From Pezizomycotina sp. ARF18 (Eukaryota; Ascomycota), in contig AZLU01000009.1 of NCBI GenBank assembly GCA_002224055.1, forward strand, positions 379,571 to 443,570: 64,000 nt of DNA, in the 5' to 3' direction. Within the stretch, counting starts at the first letter, position 1, and every line of letters begins with the position of its first letter. Shown piece after piece: positions 36,801-48,160 of the stretch. Under the pieces are notes generated by a model that was not told the origin of the DNA, did not search any database, and was given only the letters and a program-made list of their open reading frames with translations. The position numbers and the translations under genes are program-made.

Positions 36801-38215
36801 TTCCGTCCCTCGTTTTTCTCTGTCTTAGACCTGTTTACAATCAAGAACCTGATCCTGGAACGAACGAAAAACAAAAACATCAAGGCAGGAAGATATATTC
36901 TCTACATTATTGCTAGAGCCTCGCTCGCCTTTTTACACTATTTTTTTGCCCGTGTTTTAGAGTATCTCCTTTTCATATATCGACGTTTTCGTATACGCCA
37001 GGATATAGCGTTTAAATGCTATTATATATTATTATTATGATATTGGTTTACCTATATTAGAGCTCGATAAGTCCGGGTGCCTCTTTCTTCCGTTAATCCC
37101 CCTACATATCCTGCTTGCTCTGCATTGCTCAACTCACTGCGGTGCCTAGACGAGACTCCCCGTTTTCCTCTGAATAGTTCGCTCTTACCTCCCACACTAG
37201 CAACATCGACCCCACATTCAGCGTTTTTTTTATCGACACCCACACACCCTTTTTTCCTTTTTCCCTATTTTTCCTTTTTATTCCAACCTCCGTCTGTTCA
37301 GAGGACGAGCCTTTTTCCTAAAAGGAGTTGGATTTTTTTGACGTTATATCAGTATACTTGAATATACGGAAGGGAAGTAAGAACGAAAAAAGAAAAAAGA
37401 AAAAGGAAAAAAAGGAATAGAAGCAACTGTATGACAGCTGCAACACCCTTTTGCCTTAGAGCGCCTCTTTTTTCTGATCTTGTTCTTTTTTTTTCTCCTC
37501 AAGTGGACGTCCTTGGTCGAGCTAGCAAACGCCTCAACGGATATCTTCTCTCGCAGTATTCGCAATTCGATCCCCAGGCCACAAAAATAGACAAAAAACA
37601 GGACGAAAGAAAGAAAGCAATAGATGTTGGGGCTGGAGGCTACAAACAAAAGCCTGCTGTCGAATGGTAGCACAATACTTTAAATAAAGAAATAAAAAGG
37701 ATCGCGAAGAGAGAAACACGCATACGGATGGGCCGACTCTGACATTCGTTTCTGCATATCGGTCGGTATATTCGGTTGCATCTTTATTTTTTTTTTTTTT
37801 TTTTAAGAGCTTCCTCTCTCTCTCTTTCTTGTTTTAAATCTTAACTTCCTTGCTTGCAGCCCTCTCCTTTTTGAAACCCACCTCAGCTGTCACAAACCAT
37901 CGAGCTATAGCTACCCGCCCTTTATCGAGTTCTACAGCCGTCAGAGACATCATATATACATCACGCTCGTTTGTATTCTGGCTAAAAAGGCCTCACGGCT
38001 CCGACAAATAACGAAAACGGAAGAAAAAAGGGGAAAGTGAAAAAGGGAAAGCAAACCGCAAAAAGAAGAAAAGACGAAGAGGGTAATGTAAGTACAACAG
38101 CGTGAATACATTTACAGGTTCGGTGTGCTTGCTATATGCAGTGTGGTGTATGTTGGTGTGGCTTGTGGATGCGCTTATTTATTTTCGGTGGATATACGGT
38201 GCGTGATGGCTTGGG

Positions 38216-38525
38216 GGGTCTTTTTTCCTTTTTTTTTTTTTTTTTTTTATTCTTGTATTTTCTTTTTTCTTTTTGCCCTCCTCCGTTTCATTTATTTTCA
38301 TTTCATCATATTTCTTTTTTTCTCTCCCTTCCCTTTCCCCCCTTCAAGCACAAGGAAGAGTATTCAATCCACACTCTCTTCCAACTTTTTTTCTTTTCTT
38401 TTTTTTTTTTTTTTTCAAAATCTTTAATTTACTCCCCGTCATTCCTCTTTTTTTTCCCTCACCTTTTTCCCTCTTTTCTTTCCTCCTCTTTTCTCGTTCT
38501 TTTCTTCTTTTATCTCTTACAATCG
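38216..38525 (+). promoter_or_regulatory. Pyrimidine-rich upstream tract of the OGT gene
   Basis: A nearly continuous T/C-rich stretch on the coding strand upstream of OGT. Pyrimidine tracts upstream of the transcription start are common in fungal promoters, but assigning this role here is inference. A leader intron may end in acttcag just before the ATG at 40005. Confidence 0.35.
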
Positions 38526-40004
38526 CGAGGAAGGGGAGGTCACGAAGTGCTTTAGCAGTTTTCTAAACCAAAGAAAGCTTTGCGAGCTCGCACCGGCGAA
38601 ACCTGAAATGGTCGTTCAATGGTTTCTTTCTCCATTCTCTAACTCTACAGTTTAGGATCCTACCTCAGAAAAGCGAATAAGAACCCGTACCGCCGCACAT
38701 ATTTCCACCGATCGTGTTCACATCAACTCTTTTTTATCACCGGTTTGGCTGTATTGCTAGCCGCTTTCGAATTCTTCGTTCTTCAACCGACATTGTCCTT
38801 GTTATTATCGTTCTGGAAAGAGTTCTACTGTTTTTGGGAAGGAAAGCTCGCAACGGCCCGACGTCTTTTGAAGAAATCGACTTCCAAAAAAAAAATTTTT
38901 TTTTATCACCGAACGCCTATTATTTAGGCTTTTGGAGGAGACCTACCCTGGCATCAACGAAGAGAAACAATACTCACGCTCTTTCTACAATTCGAATATA
39001 GCCTGGTCGTTATCCTTTTCATGTTTCTATCGTTTGTAGGTGATACCAGCTTTCTTTTCTTTTTCTGGTTCCTTTTATCGAATAAAGTACTCTTTACACT
39101 ACATTTCTGTTCTTCGGGCCTCTTCCCCAATGGCATCGTTCCTTTCTGCTCTAAAGAGCAACTCGTCTGAGGACTGTTGACTGGTCCGAAAAGGATCGTT
39201 TGGCTGTCTCCTTCATTCCTTAAACAATCCCTCATCCTTGACGAAACCTTTTGCTCTCCCTGATTTGATTCAACTTGCTTTTTTCTCTCCTTTCTACCAT
39301 TCGCTTGTGATTTTTTCATAAATACCAGAACCATGAAGTAAAGGTATGATGAGAAGGCCGGCCTTTACATTTATTCTTTATATATATATTCTTCTGTATC
39401 TGATTTCTATCTCCTAGTCTGTTCGATTGACTCGAGTCTGGAGATGGAATAATTTTTAACGAGCAGCACACATTCCCACCTTTTTTTTTTTTTTTTCCTT
39501 TCTAACGAGTGATCCAGTCTACGTTTGATAACAAATCACTCGTATTCAAGTACCGAGTCGCTCTTTGCTTATTATTTTCTTTTTCTGAAGGCGATATATT
39601 TATCAATGATAGTCCCCGTTCCTTGGGTAGCAATTTAATGACCTTTCTAACAAAAATTTCCTGGACATCCAGGGCGTCTTGAACTTTTGACATCCTCCTC
39701 AACCTATTTTATTGGCTATTATACTCTCGGCCCCAAGCCCTCACAACAGCGTTTGAATAGTTCGATCGGTCTCCCCTATCCCTTATGTCGAAACGATAAA
39801 AGAATTGCATCTCTCAATACATGTCTTTAGCAGGATACCGATAAAGTAATCTTGGAGGAGTACTTGAGGAAGAGCGAGAATCTTTGTCAGATTCCCGACG
39901 TTCCAGGACTTATTTCCCCGGCCTTCCTCAGGTTTTTTCATTTATTCACTCATTTATATTACCATTCGCTTTATACCCATTTTCTTGTTTAACTTCAGGA
40001 CACG

Positions 40005-43000
40005 ATGTTGCATACTCCTTTGCCATACTTTTCTCACCCTCAAGGACTGTCGAACCCTTACAACAGAAACGAGCCATTCAATTCCCTCGACAGTATACCC
40101 AATGCCTCGATAAGATCACCGATAACGCCGGAATTAAGTCAGCAGTATCGAAGACTCGTATCGCAAATGCCAAATTCAAACACCAGCAACCGCACCCACG
40201 GAAACATTACCTTGCCAGTGATTCCACCGTCTACGCTTCTCCATTACCACACATTCCGCCGGCTGCTGAGCATTTATTGCGGAGGAAAGCGCCAGGTGGA
40301 GCTGCGATCCTAGGTGGATTTGACGCGGCGCCGTCTGCTGAGTCTATGATGTACGGTGCTTACAATGGAGCCTTTGAATGGCCCGACCGGCGAAGCACAT
40401 CCTTTGAACAGTGCTAGTCTCTTACCGCAGAACGTTCCCCGAAATGTCCCGGCACCAGAGGATGTCGTTACCAATAAATTTGCGTCTTTGATGGGAGAGA
40501 ATATGCACGACTTCAGGACCATGCAGCAACCTCTCGCCAATCCGCAACAACAGCCTGTGGTCGTTTCAATGCCGATGCCACTTGTTGGTCACCCAGTTCA
40601 GACTTTTGACAGTATGATGGGACCTCTAGGGCAACTACCACAGACCGTCGCACCATCTCCCGTCGGAATATGGCAACGAATCTTCCTATCGCCTCTTATG
40701 ATCCTAGCAATATGTTGCAAAATCCCCTTAACCATGAGCTTAGTGTTTCGGAATCGTCGCGACCTGGAATTCCGAGGAGACCGTCATATTCGTGGAGTCT
40801 CAAGGTTTTAGAACCGATAACCTAATACCTTCCCATATCCGTCCTTGCATAAACGAACAGGGGTTGGCACGTTTCCCGTAGCGGGAAGATTAGTTGGCAA
40901 TATTCAACCATCCGAAGCATGGAACCACAGAACGATGATCTCTCAGCTGTTCAGACTCCTGGGGAACATTACCTTCCTGTTCATCTCGCGACTAACGGCC
41001 GCAAAGTCACCCGCAGACACATGTATACCCACAGACGAAATCAAATACATCTCTCCTTACGCAGATGCTTTCCATTACCGGTTGGGGCCACATTCGGTAA
41101 TATCCAGCTCGGATCCGCTGCTGCGGGAACGGGTTTTAGCGTGGGCACAGCAAATATACCATGATCTTCGGACTTCTCTCGCTTCGTTGCGGCAGCTTCA
41201 ATCGAACCCTCAGCATGCCTTTGCTCGGCATCATATGCACCATCTTGGTCACATCCAGCAGCATCGCAACCCTCTGTGGAGGCATAACAGCGAGAGCTCC
41301 GTGCCGCACCAACGACCGCAGCTCGCACCGCATATGCATCCGCAACAACACAACAGCGCTAACAATATACATTCTAGCGTTGGTAGCTTGAAAGGAGGAA
41401 GTGAGAGGGTCTCCGATGGCGAAAATCTTTTCGACGCACGTTCCAACAAGCGGAGGAAGCTAGATGCGGAATCTAGTCAGGATTCAAACCCTCACGTTTC
41501 CGTACAGCACACAAATCTCCCTCCTCCCCGTTACCAGTCCAATGTCGTCCAAGACGTCTATGGTTCAGGTTCCCAGTTCAGCTCGCTCTCCCATGGACCT
41601 TTGGGCCCCGTCAGGCAAGACCTGCCCCTCCCAACCCGCACATGAGAAACCCAAATCACGGCATGGCTTTGATGCAAAATACTGCACAGCAGAGGGCGGC
41701 AATCATGCAGAATAAGCTCCCATACGCTTCTGCCCGTTTGGGAGCGCACGCGCATCACATGAGCTCTGCGGTGTCAGCCTTGGAGATTTTAGGTCGCATC
41801 AATGCCGAAAGTCAATGGAAATGGGTTGAGGGCATGCTACTTGCGGGATGTCTGTGCTACGTAAGTCGAATTCACACTGGATAAACCTTGTTTCTCTGTT
41901 GCTAACTTGGAGGAATAGGCTCTTGGAGATCACTCAAATGCTACTCAGTGGTGCATGCGAGTTCTGGGAGTGGACCCAAAGTAAGTTTCGCTGAAGAAAT
42001 ATCTTTCCTTTTGTCTGTTTGGTGGTCTTCTAATAAAATTGGTATTGTAGCAATATCGAGGCGCTTTCAACTGTTGGCTCGTCGCTGCTTGCTCTTGGAC
42101 ACAAAGAAGAAGCCGAAAAGCATTGGCGTCAGGTCGTGAAGATTAAGCCCAACCATTTCGAAGTTGTTGAGTTCCTCCTCGGGTTACTCTGCAACGAGCG
42201 TCGGAATAAGGAGGCTATCTCAATCATCGAATTCGTCGAGGACTCTCTACGGCGTCCTGCAGCCAATGATCCAGTATGGGATAGGACGTCGTCGATGGAT
42301 ACCACTAGCGAAAGCTCTGTCGCTCTTTCGCTAAACTCGGCGTGCTCGAGCCCGGAAATGACCCACGACTACCATCATCAGGACGCAGAAGAGAACTCCA
42401 ACGCTGGAATGTACCCTGGGCCTGGTTTACTACATCGACTCCCAAGGCACCAAGCAGGTACGTTGTGCCGAGCACCGATAACGGCAAACTGCTTCAACTT
42501 ATCCATGCAAAGGGAAATATGCTTTATTCCTTTGGTTATAACGATCGGGCGGCTCGTGCTTTCGAGGATGCGGTTATGATTGGAACTGGCAGCGATGTTA
42601 CCAGCGGAATTCAGGGATTAATCAAGAAGATCTTACGAGTGGTCGCTTCAGCGATTGAGGATTCTTCGAGCATGAGACGCGGTAGCCTCATGGAGACTCG
42701 GGAACCTATGTTACTAACGCCCGATAGGGCTCTGCAAACCGCTAGGCTTGTTTTCCCGCCCTATGGTGATTTACCTGGCCTAAGGATATTGTAAATCCCT
42801 CGGTCAGGAAGACAGCGGTATCAACCACCAGCAACTCCCTCCTGTCGCTTGCAAAGATCTATCAGGAATGCTATGGCTACCGGTGCGCAAGGAAAATCAT
42901 CTTCGAGCGTTCGCGACATTCTAGCTCTATATTACCTTTCACTATCGCTTCATCCTTCACCGTCGACCGCAAACAACGTTGGTATCTTGCTCGCTAGCGT

Positions 43001-45411
43001 CCAGCAAGCTCCAGGCATGCCTGCAATCGGGTACATCCAGGCTCTCGTAACGTGCCCACCACTCCCGGGATTAGCATGGCTTTCAACTACTACCAATATG
43101 GGCTACACCTCGACTCCCGTCACGCGCATCTTTATACGAATCTCGGAAGCCTGTTGAAGGATGTGGGTCAGCTCCCCACGGCAGTACGCATGTACGAGTT
43201 CGCTGTTGGATGCGATCCCAAGTTCGACATCGCACTCGCAAATCTCGCCAACGCCGTAAAGGACCAGGGAAGGATCAACGACGCCATTGGGTATTATCGA
43301 CGCGCTGTGGCTGTGTCACCAGATTTCGCGGAGGCGGTATGTGGACTGGCCAATGCATTGAACAGCGTCTGCGATTGGGCTGGACGTGGCGGTGTCGTTA
43401 GGAGTCGGGACAGGTGGCATGTGGATGATGCGGGTATGTTGATCGACGCAAGTACAGAAGGACGCGAGTGCAGCGGCCTGACCAAGCGGGTCGTCGACAT
43501 CGTTGAGAAGCAACTTGCCGAAAGCGAACAGTGGGGCAAGGGTATTCTCAGCCCTGACGTAGTGGAACGTGCTGCTTCGGGACGTTCGCAGGGTCACAGG
43601 TGACAACGTTGCGGGAGATCGCATGCAAGCGTTTAGGCAGCTACTCGAAAACTGGAGAGAAGACGGTTGGCAAGGGACGAAGGTGTTGAGGCTTGTGGAA
43701 CGTATCACGAAGAGGCTTGGTTGGAAGTGGTACCACGATAAGCATGTGCTCGGTCTGTCGAAACCCGCAGCTGAATACAACAGGCCAATTCTTCCTCCTG
43801 GTCTGACGGTACGAGTGCTCCAACAGTCTTGCCCTTCCACACCTTCACCTGCCCCTTGTCTCCGGAGCAAGTCCGAATGATATCTCAGAGGAACGGCGTT
43901 AGGGTCTCTGTTCAACTTTGAAGTCGCCGTGGCTGCCTGTGCACGTTTATCCTCCTCCAGCTCCACCAAGCCCTCAGCTGCGTGTAGGATACGTGTCTTC
44001 CGATTTCAATAACCACCGCTGGCTCACCTTATGCAATCCGTCTTCGGATTCCACGACCAATCCAGGGTTCAAGCCTTCTGCTATGCCACGTCCCCGAGCG
44101 ACAACTCCGTCCACCGGCAGAAGATCGAAGCTGAGCACCCGTGTTCGTCGATGCAAGCACCTGGGGTACAGATCGCCTCGTCTCGCAGATCGTGCAGGAC
44201 GGCATCCACATCCTGGTGAACTTGAACGGATTCACTCGCGGTGCACGGAACGAGGTATTTGCAGCAGGCCAGCGCCGTTGCAGATGAGTTTCATGGGTTT
44301 TGCTGGTACTCTGGGTGCTGAGTGGTGTGACTACCTGTTCGCCGACCCCACGGCCGTTCCGCCGTCAACACTGCGACCAGAAGGAAGACGCTGAATTGGG
44401 AAGAGCCCCGCACGGAAGAATGGGAAGAAGACGGCAAAGGCGACTGGGTATACACCGAAAACATCATCTACGGACGTTATTCCCTCTTCTGCAACGACCA
44501 CAAGCAAAGCGCCGCGGACTCTGGAGAGCCGTACCACAACTGGGAGGTTGAGCAGTCTCGCAGGTGGAAGATGAGAAAGGAACTGTTCCCGCACCTTCGC
44601 GACGACCAGATCATCCTTGGAAATTTCAATCAGCTCTACAAGGTTCGTGCAATTATCATGAAACGAGATGTTTTACCTATTTTCCTCTTTTCAGAGTGTG
44701 TTGACCAAAAATTCTTTTTACCTTGAATAGATTGAACCTACTACGTTTAGGTCTTGGTTGCGAATCCTATCGAGGGTGCCTAATGCAGTCCTCTGGTTGC
44801 TGCGATTCCCCGAGCTAGGTGAACCTAACATCAGAAAGACGGCGGAAATGTGGGCTAGCTCCGAAGTTGCGTCCAGGATCATTTTCACCGACGTCGCTCC
44901 AAAACACTTGCACATTTCTAGAGGTAAGACTACTTTTTTATCCTTTCCTTTTCGCTGTTGTCTTTATGCTAACCCGATCTTCGTAGCAACCGTCTGCGAT
45001 ATCTTCCTCGATACTCCCGAGTGCAACGCGCACACGACTGCCGCAGATGTCGTATGGTCGGGCACGCCGCTCCTTACGCTCCCGCGCCATCAGCACAAAA
45101 TGTGCTCCCGCATCGCTGCCAGCATCATCAAAGCAGCCGTGCCGCCAACCGACGAAGGCCGCGCCGCTTCCGACATGCTCGTCGCTTCGAGCGAGGAGAG
45201 CTACGAAGACAAGGCCGTCCAGCTAGCCTCCACGCTCACGTACGACCCGGACGTAAGGCCAGGCCAACTGTTCAACATCCGCAAGATACTGTTCGAATCT
45301 CGGTGACGAGCGCGCTCTTCGACACTAGGCGGTGGTCAGGGACCTCGAGGAAGGATTCCAGAAGGCTTGGGCGCTGTGGGAAAAGGGGAGACTGATGATA
45401 TTTGGCTATGA
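40005..45411 (+). CDS. UDP-GlcNAc:protein O-GlcNAc transferase (OGT/SEC-type) with TPRs and long disordered N-terminus
   Basis: Transfers GlcNAc from UDP-GlcNAc to Ser/Thr of nuclear and cytosolic proteins. The start is the ATG at 40005 ([12 protein letters not shown]), just after a possible 3' splice site. The first ~550 residues are Gln/His/Pro/Ser-rich and contain [12 protein letters not shown] and a basic KRRKLD patch. TPRs follow; the clearest spans about 43110-43370 ([38 protein letters not shown]). Catalytic part: YVSSDFNNH at about 43987, [20 protein letters not shown] at 44203, [15 protein letters not shown] at 44292, [17 protein letters not shown] (lysine conserved) and [20 protein letters not shown], then the stop at 45411. 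The His of NNH and the Lys of QLYK match the active-site residues of human OGT. Introns: 41861-41918, 41981-42050, 44643-44730 and 44924-44986. About 1700 residues are encoded, usual for filamentous-fungal members. Many one-base frame changes (for example near 40360, 42800, 43600, 43825, 44025, 44270 and 45305) interrupt the frame. The identity is secure. Confidence 0.93.
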
Positions 45412-47378
45412 GTTTTTGTTGTTCTTATACATATCTATGTTTAAACCTTTTTTCTTCAAGATTCTTCTGTACAGATGTTTTTTTGTCGGCTTGTGCTTTT
45501 TGTGTTTCCCGCGGAGTTTTGTTCGTTTTTCGCCTTTCTTTTCGACAAAACCAAACCCAAAAAAGAAAGCCTTTTCACCTTGGATGGGGAAATGTCTTTC
45601 GGAGTTTTTTTTTCGTTTTGTCTGAGTTGATTCTTATCGATATTCTTCCTTTGTCTTTCTCTTCTATCTTTTATTCGTTTCCTTTCTATTCTTTTCCTTC
45701 CTGCGGGACATCTCTAATTTGCACAACCGAAACTTCTCTATCTTTTTACTCCGTCCCAGCAGAGCGCCTACACTTTTATATCCTCTTCTTTTCTACTTTA
45801 ACGGCCGTTCCTTTTATGATATAAAACTGGCACCGGAGTATTACTTTTCATTCTGTGTTTCTTTTGGGCCTGTGTCTAGGGTAGATGTCCAAGGTCGTCT
45901 ATTCTACTTGAACCTTTTTTTTTTTTTCCATGGCGAACATCGGCGAGTTTTAATAATATACCCTTTCGTACTTTACTTACATACAAGAGACTAGAGTGGG
46001 AGAGGGAAACCTAGTGCTTGTAAGGAGAAAGAAAAAGGGGAAGAAAGCTATATGTATTATTATTTATTCTTACACTTGGGAGTTTTGTTTCTTTGATTGT
46101 CATTCTTTAAATGAATGTTGTTCAGAATTATCTGTTTTTCTTTTTTTTTTCCATTTTCATACCATTCAAAGCCAACATTGTTAAAAAGCAGCATTCTTGT
46201 GCTTTCGAACCGCTAATACCACTTCATATCAATACCCTATCATATTTCTAACCATAGCGATCCCGTCATGGGGAAAATATTTCTTGTTTGATTTTTCAAA
46301 TTTGTTGTATATAGTCATTCCTTATTCAAAACTTTCTTTACTTTATTTCACGGCCCTCTTGGTGAAAAAAAGCCTACACCGACAGGTATGAATAAATAAT
46401 ACGAAATTTATATAATATCCTTCTCTATTTCCTTTTATTTTCTGTTTATACATGAGAAATAACAACCAAATAATACTGGTTTGCTTGGAATTCCTGCGTT
46501 ATACACTTGTAAGTGTAGAATATTGCAAAAATGACAAGTCTTGGGAGCAACTGAACAAATCCCTCCTGGAGTTATATATATAACTAAAACGAAGTGATAT
46601 ATTGTAATACTCTAACCATAGGCATATAGCTATCCCACATTTTTCTACTATTGAACATGATTGACAAACGTCCAGGTCGATTGCGTCTTGCTTCCTTTTC
46701 GAGTATAGTAAATTTCGGGGCCAGATATATATGCCTTTCGTGCCTTCGTGCTTTTAGTTTAGGATTGTATCATTACAATTTTTACTACTTGGAAATATAT
46801 ATATATACATACGCTTATATTATCAAGCTTGCTTAATATGTTTATATTCTCGAAGCCAACGGTTTCTTTTTTCCTAGTAGTTTCCCCATTGCACCTTCCC
46901 CGTTTTCTATATCTACTATAGTTATTTATCCAGCAATGTAATATTGTAATATATATAGTTTGCCCTTCAAAATATACCCGTTCCTTAGGATTTGACTTTG
47001 AAAAAATACTACATTTGCTTTTCAGTGAATAACTACTTAGACGCCTACGTCACAAAAGGAAAAGTAATAAGAGAAAGCCTTATCAGCTCAAGCCCCTAGA
47101 GGCTTTGTAAAAAGCAGTGGGTTTTGCATTATGAAAATTTGTATGTATATATTATGCTTTATAAGTAGGTTTTCTATAGATATTTTGTATTTACTTTATG
47201 CAGAAATCGGCATGGAAGGAAGAAGAACGTATAATACGACAGAAGAAAGGAAGTTCTTTTATTTATCCCCTTGAGCATATAAAGAAGAAAAATGAGAAAA
47301 ACAAGTTAAACACCGCCCTTTATATATAATGCCCAGTAAAAAGTATCGATATATAACATGAACAGAAGAAAAAATACG

Positions 47379-47413
<35 letters not shown>

Positions 47414-48160
47414 TGAAGAAAAATGAAATTTTGCTATGTAAGGGCTCCATTAAAAGACATTAAAGAAGGGGTAAATTATTAAGATGCGGAAATAAGAGGG
47501 AAAAAACAGAAAGAAAGTCGCTTTAATAGTAATAGTAGTGTATAATCGTTAAAAAAAGAGAACATATAATGAACCAGTTCCTGTATCCACGATTCCTCCT
47601 AATGTTAAGCTCCCTCGTCAGACCTTTTTGACCTTTCGTGCTTGTCGTAGAATCGTAGACTTGTTCCTGCGAGAAAGATGTAACCATTGGATGAAGAAAA
47701 GGAGGGAAGGTTCCGGAAGAGCGTCAATAAGAAAAACAATAAGAGTAATGTAAGGCGTGAAAGATTAAAAGGGAAAAAATATAAGAAAAGTTCGACTTTT
47801 TTCTAAACCTCCCAAGATCTCCTGGAAAAAAAGATTCCAGACGATTCCGCAGGAAAAAAAAAAAAAAAAAAGAAACGACAATGATAACCGCTAAATAGAG
47901 AATAACAAAAGAGAAATGATGAAAATTTTCAAGATGAAGAAAATTGCTTTGAAGGATTTTTGGAAATGAAATAAAAATTTTTTTCTTCTCCCATCCCATA
48001 AAGACATTTTTTTTTTCTAAATCTTGACCCACTTGGATATTATTAACAAAATATCATGAGTATTCCTTTTTTTTTTATTAAAACATCCACCCACTTATTC
48101 TTGTAATAGATATCCGAAGATATATTCGCTGAAAGATGATGATCCAAAGTTGCGGTTTGT
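45412..48160. other. Convergent intergenic region between OGT and the carrier gene
   Basis: 2.75 kb lie between two 3' ends. The left part is T-rich and the right part A-rich on the plus strand, i.e. each side is T-rich in its own gene's sense direction. A 33-nt A run lies at 47379-47411. No gene is supported. Confidence 0.65.
47379..47411 (+). repeat. Poly(A) run, 33 nt
   Basis: An uninterrupted run of 33 A residues between the convergent OGT and carrier genes. Confidence 0.9.

Larger units (their letters stand above)
33349..40004. other. Gene-free region upstream of CSN1 and OGT
   Basis: The CSN1 and OGT genes are divergent across this 6.6-kb region, so it should hold both promoters. No gene is supported; open frames are short and compositionally biased. 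It contains a tandem duplication (33654-33871), an 18-nt T run (37787-37804), a 20-nt T run (38229-38248) and increasingly pyrimidine-rich plus-strand DNA towards OGT. Confidence 0.65.

Noticed and set aside
38130-38566. Phe/Ser-rich plus-strand frames upstream of OGT
   Set aside because: They are the translation of a T/C-rich promoter-like tract.
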